A DNA stretch of 64,000 bases, taken from Misgurnus anguillicaudatus. Taxonomy: Eukaryota > Chordata > Actinopteri > Cypriniformes > Cobitidae. How positions within the stretch are numbered: position 1 is the stretch's first letter; the number at the start of each line of letters is the position of its first letter. The stretch spans positions 31,304,001-31,368,000 of the forward strand of contig NC_073352.2 of NCBI RefSeq assembly GCF_027580225.2, in the 5' to 3' direction. A program made the position numbers and the translations under genes. Shown piece after piece: positions 47,200-58,589 of this stretch. The notes under the pieces are model-generated. The model was not told the origin of the DNA and searched no databases. It was given only the letters and a program-made list of their open reading frames with translations.

Positions 47200-48395
47200 A
47201 ATTCTTCATTTATAAATCAAAAACATCTTTATTTTCTTACTGTACCTTATTCTAATCAGATCTATTATTACTGAACTTCACATTGTCATGTTTAAAGACT
47301 AAGTGTGTAGCCTGCGTGTTATTGGCAGGTCTTCCAGTCCCTGAGCACAGGTCCCAGGCGCCTGGTCCTGAGACGGTTTCCTGGGCGACACCTGGCCGTG
47401 GTGTTGTGATGAGAGACCATGTGTTAATTAAAGCCCCATCTGCGAGAGGGAGTCCATCTTCACAGACCTACACACAGGGGACACGAGCGCACACACATCC
47501 CTCTAACACAATACACATTGCTCTCTCTGATACCTGCAGTGTTGTGAGAGAAACACACATACAGCCCCGAGCCCTCTGTGTTTTGGTCATTACATATAAC
47601 GAGTCAGTGGAAGGGTGAGAGAAAGGGAGGACGGAAGAGTCTCTGTTTGTTTTCTCATCAGTCTGATGTGTGAGAAATTGTGGTCAACAGATAAAAACAC
47701 CCCAATGGACGTGACGACAAAACACACAGTGGAGTCGACTCACCCTCAGTGTGACCATAAAAACAGTGGGATGTTCATACAGAGCAAAGAAAAACTCATG
47801 ATTTAACATGAACTGTTTTAAATATATGCGTTATACTATATAAAACCTTTTTGTAATACAAAAATTGCCTAATTAGGTCTTATAATTTAGTTTGTTTAAC
47901 TTTGTTTCTGTCAATATAATTTATTTAATTTGTTGACTACCATAAAAAACAATTGTCTATCAAATAAAAAACACAGTTATAAAGTAAATAAGTTAGTAAA
48001 CAGGGGCCAGTTCCTAAGGGTGCAGTCACTTTTCGTTTCACTGACTTCTGTGTCAAACCGGGAACAGATGCTCACATGAAAAATTTTGCATTTTTCTGCG
48101 TTCCAAAGGTAAAGTTTGGTGAACTTTGACCTGTAAATTTGTATTACTTGAAGGTGTGTGCCCACACTAGATGTGGGAAAACTTAAGAAATCAGTATGCA
48201 TCAATCGTATTTTGTATAATAATAATTCAAGCAACCATAAAAGTGCAAGCATGTCACAATGATGTTTGAATAAAATGATCAATGATTTCTGCATGTGGAA
48301 TTTATTTAATTTATTGTTTAGTCAATTATTAATTATTATTTAATATGCCATTTTTTTATTTGCAAAACCATTCTTTTATAACTCCTAAAAGCATA
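47200..48395. other. Quiet sequence, no gene seen
   Basis: Bases 47280-47640 are GC-richer with a 111-codon plus-strand frame lacking any recognised domain. The rest is AT-rich. No transposon termini are found. Confidence 0.4.
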
Positions 48396-49044
48396 TCTCC
48401 AATCAGGGGTGCTGTAAAGGGGGGGTAAACAACAGGCACGTGCAGAGAGGGGGGCGGTGGGTGCCCAAGCACCTGCCCCTTTACCCCTGGATGACCAAAG
48501 TGCCCTTTTTGTCAAGGCATTTTTTTGTAATTAAATGCCCTTTTGTGAAGGCCTGCCCAATCTAACTATTAGTAAAATTAATAAAAAATAATTTAGACGC
48601 AAATAAAATTGGTCACATGATGACGTATTGACCTTTCATTGGACAATCTCTTAAGGGACGATCACTGGTTCACAGCGCTAGCAGCGCCCACACGTGGACG
48701 ACACGGTGCGCAGTACAGGGAGGATCCCCCTCGAGCCGGCATTGAACCGAAGCGATATGCTTGTTATATTATTATTATTTTACAAGAACAACGTGAGGAG
48801 AGCATGCACAGGTTTTGTTTATTGCTGTCTGTGTGTATTAACATCTCTAGAACGTTAGATGCAAACAGGGCTCTCAAGTCTCACGCATTCGGCGGGAGAC
48901 ACACGCATTTCAGCCAGTTTACACGCTACACCTTGCATTTCTCACGCTGAAAATAAAACATTCTTCCCATATAAAAACAATGGATGAAGCAAAGGCAGGG
49001 ACGTTCTCTGCCGGGAGTTCATACAGGTAGCTGTCTCGAGTTTT

Positions 49045-49112
49045 TAGGTGTGCTCAACTTCACGCAGCAATGCAAGAACCGAAACGCACATGACATCAAA
49101 GTACCGCGAGAA
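49045..49112 (+). repeat. Half-copy of the palindrome at 32918
   Basis: TGCTCAACTTCACGCAGCAA and TGCAAGAACCGA followed by CAAAGTACCGCGAGAA align with the left arm of 32918-33057. No right arm is visible. Confidence 0.6.
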
Positions 49113-49680
49113 ATATTCGGGAAATCATACGGAGGAGTTTGATTTCAAATCGCTCTCGCGCTGTTAATGTCATCCACCTGTCACGCGGAGTTTGTTGGAA
49201 GAGCAAGATCCGATGAATACGGTAAAAAACTCGTTTAATTTTAGTATCATATTAAATTTACGATTCCTGGACTCGCCTTTGATAAAAGACAATGGGAGCT
49301 GATGTTGGGTAATATAGCCATACTCGTGCTAAATTATTAACTCAGTCAAAAACTCTCCAGCTTTGCAACCAGTTTTAGTTTACCTGAAAATAAAGAAAGT
49401 ACTACTAGAGGCTTCATGAAATGAATGAAAGGAGAGATGAATGTCATTATTTTATTGCCCTGTCATCAAGGCATCAAAGTGTGCAAAACACAACACAAAC
49501 ACGATTCAAAACTAAAATATGTAGGCTACTCTCTTTTTATACAAATTTCGAACAGGATTAGAATAGAATAGAATTATATTTTAAATATGACAACAAAAAC
49601 ACAAGCCTGTAAACGTAATAATAGCTTAATGTCACAATGCAAAAATATTATATAATTTCAAAACTGCATATACTGTTGAC

Positions 49681-49749
49681 ACACACAAACACTAAATGAA
49701 ATGCACTGTAAGTCGTTTTGGATAAAAGTGGCTGCCAAATGCATAAATA
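49681..49749 (+). repeat. SINE tail fragment, copy 4
   Basis: GCACTGTAAGTCGTTTTGGA then AAAAGTGGCTGCCAAATGCA matches the tail of the tRNA-derived SINE. The tRNA head is absent. Confidence 0.75.
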
Positions 49750-50251
49750 TATAGATATAAAACTCAGTCTATATAGATTTTTCTTTCTCACTCTATTTGC
49801 AAGGAAAATAAAGAAAAACGTTAGACTTAAAATCATCTTTCTATTCTGTATTACTTTATTATTTGTTTCAGTTGTGTGCTTGCGTGTCAGCGAGCAAAGC
49901 GCCCTTTTTATTCTTTGAGCACCTGCCCCTCCAATTGTCTCTGCACGGCCCTGGTAAACAATGACGATTTTTGGGGCCCACGAGTAAGAGGGGGCCCAGA
50001 GAAGCCCCCAAAATTGTGGTGCTAAAAAATATTTAATATTAAAAATTATTAACTTTAAATTATTCTATTTGCTGTTTCCTGGTATCAAAAAATGTATTTG
50101 TTTAGTAAACACAAACGTCTGTGGGCCACTTTCCCCCCTCTCAATTGTCATAAAATGGTTTAGTCCGCCCAAATTGTATAATCCAGGCAACACAGCTTGA
50201 CTTCACTTATAGTACCGGCAGAATATCAACTTGACTGACAATGAAGTGAAA

Positions 50252-50404
50252 ATGCCTAAAAAATCTGGAAGTCAAAAACGGAAAGAGAAAAAAATAAGAA
50301 GTGAAAGATGCAAAGGGTCGACATTATGTTACCAAGGTGGGTTTGTAAGTAGGCCTAAATTGTTAGTGGACCGCTCGTCCGTGACAATGATCGTAGCAAA
50401 ATGA
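50252..50404 (+). pseudogene. hAT transposase N-terminal fragment
   Basis: A 50-codon frame starts MPKKSGSQKRKEKKIR. This matches the basic opening typical of hAT or zinc-finger-MYM-type transposases (M-x-K-x-SGAQKRK-like). After about 20 residues the similarity is lost and the frame ends at TGA (50402-50404). No BED finger or catalytic core remains. It lies in the right part of the hAT at 48404-50619, in the expected orientation relative to neither end in particular. A palindromic fragment follows at once. Confidence 0.6.
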
Positions 50405-50515
50405 TCTGCCAATGGGGTGAGAATTTTTTTTGAAATAAGATTTCTTTTTTCTTAAACACTTAATTCAAAATTAAATTAAAATTTTCTCACCCCACTGGTA
50501 GTCAAAATACCATAA
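50396..50515. repeat. Core of the palindromic MITE at 21581
   Basis: GCAAAATGATCTGCCAATGG then GGTGAG pairs with CTCACCCCACTGGTAG. The layout matches the central part of 21581-22016, so this is a shortened copy within the hAT. Confidence 0.65.
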
Positions 50516-50916
50516 AAGCGCATGATTTTATGTAAATTAATATGAAAAAAGTCTCAGCTGTGTTGGGGGCCCTGTCAAGATTCTTTTCATGGGGCCCAAA
50601 ATCCTTAGCAGCGCCCCAGTCTCCAATCATGTTTTAGTTTTTAAGGTTGGTTTAAGGTTAGTTAGTCTAATAAGAAAATTAAACCAAAATGTAAAATAAT
50701 ATCTGTTTCCTACTTAAATTGTTTTAAAAAGTTTATAGGATGGCTAGTGGTAATAGTAAAAATTACAGTACTTTTACTATTTGTGTGTTTGAATTATTAG
50801 TGCATGATTTTTTTTCAAATCTGTTAAGATTTTAAAATATGCTTTATAATTTTGTATTTGAGGAGCTTAAATGCAAAAGCTGCTAAACGCCACCTCCATC
50901 AAAAATGTGATTGTAA

Positions 50917-51367
50917 AGGGGACATTTTAGATGTCAAATAAATCTTTGGTGTCCCCAGAGTACATATGTGAAGTGATAATTTATTAAAACAAGTTAAAAT
51001 TACCACTTTGTAGGTGCGAGCAAATATGTGCTGTTTTTGGTTGTGTCCTTTTAAATGCAAAGGAGCTGATGAAATGCAAACACTGATCGCCATGATGGTG
51101 GTTTGTTGAAATTATTTTCTCCTCTCTCTGCACTAAATGGCAGTGCCGTGGTTGTAGAGTGCAGAATAAGGGACAGTATTATTATAAGAAGATCCCATTT
51201 TGACATCACAAGGGGAGCTAATTTTCAATTACCTATTTTTTACATCCTTGCAGAGAATGGTTTACCAAAACCAAATTACCGGGTTGTTCTTTTTTCCATT
51301 TTCTAGGTTGATAGAAGCACTGAGGACTCAAACATGGAAAAAGTCAGATTTTCATGGTATTTCCCCT
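50917..51367 (+). mobile_element. TTAA-inserted AGGGGACAT family, copy 4
   Basis: The left end is AGGGGACATTTTAGATGTC and the right end is ATGGTATTTCCCCT before TTAA (51368-51371). The left TTAA has decayed to TGTAA. It is 451 bp without nested inserts, a useful empty-site reference for copies 1 and 3. The octamer has mutated to ATGCAAAG. Confidence 0.85.
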
Positions 51368-51371
51368 TTAA

Positions 51372-52451
51372 CCTGATAAGGAACACTGTGCCGTACACGG
51401 TACACTCCCCCCCCTGCACGTGAGGCTGCAATACGTCATTGTAACTTTGAAGCATTAAATCTTCAAAATATACGGTCATGCGGCACATCGTTGCAAAGCT
51501 TAGACTTTCGGGATTCCATTAAGCACACACACAAAGCATAATATGATTTTTAGCAGTCATAAAACTGTAATCTAGTTGTTAGTTACCTAAACCGGGTGGC
51601 GCCGATTTAGGATATTTACTTACCTTCAAAATCTTCCCTTTACCCGCTTCGGTGAAATTGTCCAAAACAAATTGTTCATAAATCCCCAAAAGTCCAAGGA
51701 AATGGAATATCCAAGCCTTTTAATCCAAAACGATTTGTTCATCTCACAATCTTGACGTTTCTGCCCGAATTACGATATAAATAGTGTATACAATTAGTTC
51801 ACTAACGGACATTCTTTCGAATCTCACTTTTCATTCACGATTTATAATGAATATATTCGGATGTAAAGTTTATTGTGCAACGTCTGAGGAACAAATACGT
51901 CCCCTTGTGTAATTTCAGACGTTCCGTAAGAGGCTACCCAAATGCTCTCTGCACATATTATATGTTTATCAAATACTTTCGCATGTAATACAATACACTT
52001 AATCCCAGACTCATGCCATTAAGAAATATTGCTTTGTTGGCAGAATCCATTAAGAGTAATAAAAAATGCCCATTTACAAGAAAACATGTCAGGCACACTT
52101 ATGCTACTTACACCAAATGCGTAGCATCGCGTTGCTCGCTCTAGATTATTCCCGGGATTTAACTTTGTCTCATGCTAATTTTTCGCCTGAGTTAAATATT
52201 TTCAACTTGCACGAAGGCGCATTTGAGGCAAATAGCGCATGTTTTCACTGGCGCAATTTGCGTCATTCGGGTCTGATCGCATCTTTGCATTGACTTTGTA
52301 TGTAATCTACTCGCGCAAATCGTTCAACTCACATTTGGTGTGTATGCCCCATTAGAGGGTTTTGCATCTGAGCTCTTTATATGTTAATGAAGTATTACGA
52401 CAGGGCAGATTAGAGATCCAACCGTGATAAATATTCTGGATTGCTAAAGAC
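51372..52451. other. Unassigned, with a MITE-like segment at 52090-52352
   Basis: Between 52090 and 52352, GCTACTTACACCAAATGCG on the left and CAACTCACATTTGGTGTG on the right are inverted, with GCGCATTT and GCGCAA words inside, suggesting one MITE. The rest is unassigned and no gene is seen. Confidence 0.5.
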
Positions 52452-52899
52452 TAGGGCAGTAACGATTAATCGTGCAAATGCGCGTTTTCTCAATGAATGA
52501 ATTTTAATGAATTCGGTGAAATCCCGGCACATCCGAACGCCAGGGGGCGCTCTCGTGCAGAAACTCCCTTTGTGCCACAGAAGAAATAGCATTACAAATG
52601 CTATTCCAGGAAATGTCTACAGGAATATTTATCGCTGTTCTTCAAATTGTTTCAGGTATTTTCATGACAATAAAGATTATTTTTAATGATTTTTATTTAA
52701 CAAGTGTTGCTTTTTTAAATGCACGTTATAAACGACTCCGACTCATAATGATTTTAGATTGATATAGACTTCCTACTGACCAAATGCTGTAGTACATGCA
52801 CAAGCTGTGCATGAAACAAAGAATCGCAGCCTTGCGATTCAGAATCAATTTCAGACAGGCATTTTTAACGGGACACGCGATTTAATCGTTACATCCCTA
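52452..52899. mobile_element. 448-bp hAT-type MITE, complete
   Basis: The exact 8-bp duplication CTAAAGAC lies at 52444-52451 and 52900-52907. The ends are TAGGGCAGTAACGATTAATC and, inverted, TAGGGATGTAACGATTAAAT. The interior is noncoding. A partial CTCF-like core GCCAGGGGGCGCTC lies near 52539-52552. A relic of the same family is at 104-330. Confidence 0.93.
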
Positions 52900-52907
52900 C
52901 TAAAGAC

Positions 52908-54988
52908 CCAAACATTCATCCATTTAAGGGTTTATGGGCAACTAATATATTTCCTAATGTAATTTCTCTAAGTCCAGTCTGCACCATTTCTTTCTGCTTT
53001 ATGTCTTTAAGTCATGAATAAGTCGACATTGCCAAAACATGGCTGACGCAGACACGGTCGGTAAGCATTTGAATTACAATCATTTCATGCTTAATCGCCA
53101 TAATCTTAACTTCAGAAGTTTTAAAAGTAATGTTCCCAGTTCAGTGCCAGTTAGCTGTATACATAACACTCATTCCAAACACCTGTCTACAATATTATAA
53201 TGGCTAAACACCAGCTTTTCCACATTACTCAAATGGATACATAACCTTTCCGAATTAAGAGTCCTTTAAATCCATTTCACACCGGCGGTAACAGGCAGAG
53301 TACATGAAAATACGATTATCTGACAAGAGGCCAAACAAACATTTCTATACGGGCTTTGGCAGGAAACAGGCACAACTCTCTCTCTCCAGCCTGCCAGAAA
53401 CTGAGAGTTGAGTAATTGGTGTTTCTCCCGTAATGAATGGCTCTCCGCAGGAGAACGGCTGCGACTCGCTTTAAACCTCTCCTACATGGTCTTGGACAGG
53501 GCTTCATGTTTTCTGACAGCTCGCTATTGTGCTGCAGGAGTTATGCCTCTAAACATCTGAAGGTTCATTTGGTCCCAGTTGATTGTGCAATCAAATCTAA
53601 TTACACGAGAAAGCAGCGGTGCACTGCCAGCAGTGGGTAATATGTTAGTTTTTAATAGTGCACGTCAAAACCGCTATATATATATATATATATATGAACG
53701 GCCCTAAAAGTCACCATATGGAGTAAGGTGCACCAATTTATTTCCTTTTGTGGGCCGAAAAATTGAGCAACTCATTTCATTACTTAGATTCGTTCATGAA
53801 CTCGTCTCAAAGTTTCCAAAGAAATTCGACCTGAGGGAGTTTACACGTTTTTCTTTTTACAAGGTAGCATTTTCGACTTGGTGCCAGTATATCAAATAAG
53901 TGTAATGTATGTTAGTCTAGCACTACTATTTTTATTTAGCGTGCAGAGAAACTGGGATTCATATCACTACTTAATAATTAAGTGAAAAAGTCTGAAATGA
54001 CTTGAGACGGGGTGTATGATGACAAAATTTACAGCTTAAAGCAAATGACCTGTGAAAAGTGTGAATCGCAATTTGACTGGCCCAATTTAGTAAACACCTG
54101 CTTATCAAACTTCATTATCGCACTCCTGGTCTCATGGTATTGTCATAAGTGTGCGGGTGAGAGATTGTGAACGTACGCCACGGTTTTCTCATCTTGAACT
54201 CTAAATGGAGAAGCATGGATACAGTGTGACCTCTAGGTGTTCGAAAGATGGCCTTGGATCCCTGTTGTTTTTACCGTCTGTTTCCTATTATCATTCTTGC
54301 TACTTTCCATTCTATCCATGTTTTAAACAGAAGAATTAATCGTCGTTCATATGGTACGCATTTGAAAAGCCACAAAATGAGTGAAGGTTGCTATGGATGC
54401 TGGTCCTTTGGGATGGACCCAGGGGTTGAAGCAAGAGTCAGACTTTGGTTATATCCAGATGGAGGGCTGAAACGTTTCCTCTTTCGCTCCCTATTTTTTA
54501 TACCACCCTTACAGGACATATAGCCCACTCCTACACTTTTGACAGAAGGGAGAAACACCCCACGGACTGGCCGTCTAGGGTGTTCATATTACAGCCTATG
54601 CTTGCATGTGTATTCATTCAAGTCACCCTGAAATCAAAGGTGACATATACATCAAATTCTTTTGGTTGTATTGAGTTGTTTTTTTATATTTTATAAATAC
54701 TTGCTCCACCCCAGAACGGCTTTATTTAGGCTGGGATTTGACAGGGGGGTGACCAGGTCTTATTTCTCAGCCCCTCCCCTTTAACCATCTGTCATGCATA
54801 AGCCACGCCCAGCAGTTAGATACCTGATACATCCACCTTTCACGATCCAATCAATTCCTAATGGACCAAAAAATGTCCTGTCCTCCATGGGAACATTTTT
54901 CCTCATGCAAAAGCCGTTTCGTGATTGGATTATGAGAAAAGTATTCACCTTTGTATTCTCTTTCTAGACTTCGGTTAAATTTCACGCC
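52908..54988. other. Quiet sequence, no gene seen
   Basis: Several 60-90 codon frames occur without domains. A short (TA)n lies at about 53677-53695. Bases 53290-53640 are repeat-free and could be conserved noncoding sequence. No transposon termini are identified. Confidence 0.4.
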
Positions 54989-54994
54989 ATTAAT

Positions 54995-55665
54995 TACGGT
55001 TCCCACACCTTGGCTAACCTCAAATTCAAGGACCTTTCACGGACTTTCCAGGTCCAATACCCTCAAATTCAAGGACTAAATGTGGGGACAGATTTCAAGT
55101 GAGAGCAAGGTTACATTGTGTTACCTTTAAAGATACATTGTTACATTTCCCTTTCGAGGGAACTCGCGCTGCGTCACTGCGGTGACACTTTGGGGACGCC
55201 TCCAGGGGTAAGTGCGCCTGAATGTGTATATCAAATTCAATCAATGGTGAGGCTTAACAACAAAGACAGGGTGCAGGAAGTATATCGCTATCTTAAATAT
55301 TGCCAAAGACGCGGTCACAAGGACGCAGGAAGTATGGCAAGGGAGACGCACCGTCTCATTCCCTTCTCAGGGAACAACAGTTACATATGTAACCCGAGAC
55401 GTTTTCAAAAAAGAATTTTGGTATGAATCAACATTCGCAGAAGATATAAGCATTTAAAGCGAACAGTTTAGCACGTGTGCTTAAAAAGTCTAGAATTTTT
55501 ATGATATTATCCTACACTACATTTTGGATTGGATTTTTTTCCCAGAAAGTTTCTTTCAATGACCTGTATCTATGTATGGATATTTTCAAAAACTTCCCAG
55601 GGCCTTGAATTTTTTCCTCCAGATTCACAAACGTTCAAGGATTCCAAGGACCCGTGGGAACCCTG
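54995..55665. mobile_element. GGTTCCCAC-ended element with internal repeat
   Basis: The left end CGGTTCCCACACCTTGG pairs with the inverted right end CAGGGTTCCCACGGGTC. The words TTCAAGGACC and CAAATTCAAGGA recur. ATTAAT flanks both sides (54989-54994, 55666-55671), perhaps part of a longer duplication. A second repeat occupies about 55100-55405, with CCCTTTCGAGGGAACTC and GTTACATATGTAACCCG. The 102-codon frame over it is an artefact. Confidence 0.65.
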
Positions 55666-55671
55666 ATTAAT

Positions 55672-57300
55672 GCACATATCGACTGTTACGTATTTACAAT
55701 ATTTTCCTCACCTTCACAATGAACGCAAACATCTTTTTTAATCAGCCAGTCTGGGGCTGCGCTCAGCTTGTAAAGAATCTATTTGGATGTGCTATCATCG
55801 GAAATAAACAAAGCTCTCGCAGATATAAAATGCTTGTGTAGGCCTGCTTGTTCTCCTAATTTAGTTGTCCATCACCTTGAACAGACAACATGATTACTTC
55901 AGCTGGAGAATTAGTTTAATATTATACTCCTCTCCTCGGGGGAAATGACGGCTAATCGCTGCGCTGCTATCATTTGCGTTGCCATGCGGAAGTTACGGTT
56001 ATGTCTGCACCCCCTCCACCACCACCCGTTAAATGAATCACGGCAAAATAATGCAAGATGTCACCGATGCTACAAAAACCATGTGTGACGATGACAGAGA
56101 AATAATACGGGTGCATTAGCGCGATAATTGCGATTAGCCTGATTGCGTTAGTTTCGCACGTGGTCATAAAGCGTGCGTTTGACGACAAGATCTTTCAAAA
56201 GAATACTTTCGAGACCATAACAAAACATGATGAAAAATAAAGGATGTGGTGTTGTGAATTGCCTGGAATGTTTTTGTTTACTATAGATTTCTTTTTCCTA
56301 CCTTACAATTTATAAGGCTTTAAAGTTATTTTCCCTGCTGCACTGATCATGAGAGACAGCAAGTGTTGAGATTTTTAAAAGAGGTTTGAACGTTGTATTT
56401 TGTGGTTACTTCCTGATATTGATTATTCGAATTGGCAGCTCTGCGAGCCACCTCACTCATTTCTATTCAGCTGAGGTGCCGAGCTTCATAACAGCATGTT
56501 TGGTCCACATTGCAGGGCACAGGTTCAGACATTCAAGGGCTTGAGGGAGTTAAAATGAAAACACACAGACACACACAACCATCAGCCGACCTCTCAGCGC
56601 TGTGAATGTGTGTTTGGGTGTGTGTGATGGGAATCCGGCTAATTATTTCTGAACAATGCTAGTGACTGTCTGACCTGCACTTGTAATAAGTGGCTACATT
56701 TCAATAAAGCACAGATATGCAAATGAAACCATCTCATTCTTCTGCTCTCTCTCTCTTCTATACATCCACCCCTGCCTCATGATATCAAAAAACAATGATC
56801 CGGGGTAATTATTAGTGAGCAGGCGAAGAGGGAAGAGCCATTGTGGATGGTTTGATATGGACATTAATGATGGACTGGAGGACAAACAGAGAGATTGTGT
56901 GTTTGTGTTAGTAAGTGACTCGCTGTGGTGATACGGGACACGGCCTCTAGCTACCAGTCTAGCAGAAATAAACTCAGACAGTCTTGACTAAACAAACAGC
57001 CCCTTCTGCACTTATATTAGCAAAACAAACAAAAAAATTAGCAGTTACGAGACAAAAATAGACGTGGCAGCTGTTGGAAAAAGACAAAACGTGCATAAGT
57101 ATGTTTTACATATGGAACAATTTATATAAAAAAGTATATAATTAAAGCAAAGCTAAAATGTACTATTTGGTAAATTAAAAATAGCAAAGGCTTCTATTCA
57201 CATCCAACAGATAGTTTCATTACATCCTTACTGAAAAGCCTCTGCATTTCATATTTTATTATAAAAAATGACATGAATTTTAGAATATAGTATTCGGTCA
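55672..57300. other. Quiet block, possible conserved noncoding element
   Basis: Bases 55860-56180 and 56400-56900 show no repeats apart from short CA/CT runs. No exon is recognised. Confidence 0.4.
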
Positions 57301-57307
57301 TTTCATT

Positions 57308-57480
57308 TGTGACCCTGGACCACAAAACCATTCATAAAGGGTCAATTATTGAAATAAAAAAGGGTGATGTATGGTTTATTAGGACAGAAAAATATTTGGC
57401 CGAGATACAATTATCTGAAAATCTGGAATCTGAGTCTGTAAAAAATCTAAATATTTAAAGGTGCCAAAAAATGCATTGAA
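57308..57480 (+). repeat. Left fragment of TGACCCTGGACC MITE
   Basis: It begins TGACCCTGGACCACAAAACC and continues through GGCCGAGATACAATTATCTG. It is the left part of the family seen complete at 24698-25120. Confidence 0.8.
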
Positions 57481-57513
57481 ATAATATGTTAAATTGATCT
57501 TTGATATTTACAT

Positions 57514-58583
57514 ACTCTTACAACATTTACAATTTTACACATTGTTTTGTGTATTTAACACATTATGTGTCATTTCGTGTTGATTTTGAATTCAAATAAA
57601 TAAAAAGAGACAACACAAAGTGTGTTGTTCCAAAATGACACAGAGATGTGTTAAGTTAAAGGATTAGTCAATTTTCTTAAAAAAATCCAGATAATTTACT
57701 CACCACCATGTCATCCAAAATGTTGATGTCTTTCTTTGTTCAGTCAAGAAGAAATTGTGTTTTTTGAGGAAAACATTCCAGGATTTTTCTCATTTTAATG
57801 GACTTTAATGGACCCCAACATGTAATAGTTTTAATGCAGTTTAAAATTGCAGTTTCAAAGGACTCTAAACAATCCCAAATGAGGCATAAGGGTCTTATCT
57901 AGCGAAACGATTGTCATTTTTGACAAGAAAAAAATACTTTTAAACCACAAGTTCTCGTCTATCTCCGGTCCTTTGACGCGCCAGCGCGACCTCACGCAAC
58001 ACGTCATCACGTCAAGAGGTCACGGATGACGTATGCGAAACTACACCCCAGTGTTAACAAGTGTGGAGAAAGAGGACCGTTCCGACGTATGTCGAATGAT
58101 ACTAATTTATGTCTTTGTGTCAGTTTATTGTTTAAAATTATCCGCAAATGTGCGTTTCATATATGTAACACGTGACCTTTTGTCGTCTTTACGCAATTAC
58201 GTGGGGTCGTGCTGGCGCATCACAGGACCAGAGATAGACGAGAAGTTGTGGTTTAAAAGTGCTTTTTTTGTCAAAAATGACAATCGTTTCGCTAGATAAG
58301 ACCCTTATGCCTCGTTTGGGATCGTTTAGAGTCCTTTGAAACTGCAATTTTAAACTGCATTAAAACTGTTAAGTGTTGGTGTTTAAATAAAGTCCATTAA
58401 AATGAGAAAAATTCTGGAATGTTTTCCTCAACAAACAGAATTTCTTCTTGACTGAACAAAGAAAGCCATCAACATTTTGGATGACATGGTGGTGAGTAAA
58501 TTATCTGGATTTTTTTTTTTATAAAATTGACTAATCCAACTACACACAAGATGTGTTATTTTAACACATTCGTTTTAAGATTG
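57514..58583. mobile_element. TGTGTTA-family MITE split by a foldback
   Basis: ACTCTTACAACATTTAC and TTAACACATTATGTGTCATTT-type words on the left, with GATGTGTTATTTTAACACAT and an inverted CTTAAAA end on the right, belong to the family at 15218. The insert at 57660-58537 lies between them. Confidence 0.65.
57660..58537. mobile_element. Foldback, AGGATTAG family copy 2
   Basis: It follows TTAA (57656-57659) with AGGATTAGTCAATTTTCTT. The inverted right arm ends GACTAATCC at 58537. The right TTAA is lost. Arms and loop match 33210-34124, including GTGTGGAGAAAGAGGACCG in the loop. Confidence 0.85.
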
Positions 58584-58589
58584 TAGAAG

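Larger units (their letters stand above)
48433..49953. mobile_element. Inner hAT element, CAGGSMCGTGCAGAG ends
   Basis: The exact 8-bp duplication GTAAACAA lies at 48425-48432 and 49954-49961. The ends are CAGGCACGTGCAGAG and, inverted, CAGGGCCGTGCAGAG. It is 1521 bp with no intact transposase. Inside are a CAGGGCTCTCAAGTCTCACG terminus near 48866 (a truncated further element), a half-palindrome related to 32918 and a SINE tail. Confidence 0.92.
48404..50619. mobile_element. Outer hAT element, CAGGGGTGCTG ends
   Basis: The exact 8-bp duplication TCTCCAAT lies at 48396-48403 and 50620-50627. The left end is CAGGGGTGCTG. The right end, inverted, is CTGGGGCGCTG. Another hAT (48433-49953) inserted 29 bp from its left end. 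The remaining right part holds a transposase fragment at 50252-50404. Confidence 0.9.

Noticed and set aside
47283..47618. 111-codon plus-strand frame in a GC-richer patch
   Set aside because: No domain, and stop-free length is expected at this composition. An exon cannot be supported.
55118..55426. 102-codon frame with SGNNSYICNPR near its end
   Set aside because: The underlying DNA is a dispersed fish repeat with palindromic CCCTTTCGAGGG and GTTACATATGTAAC words.
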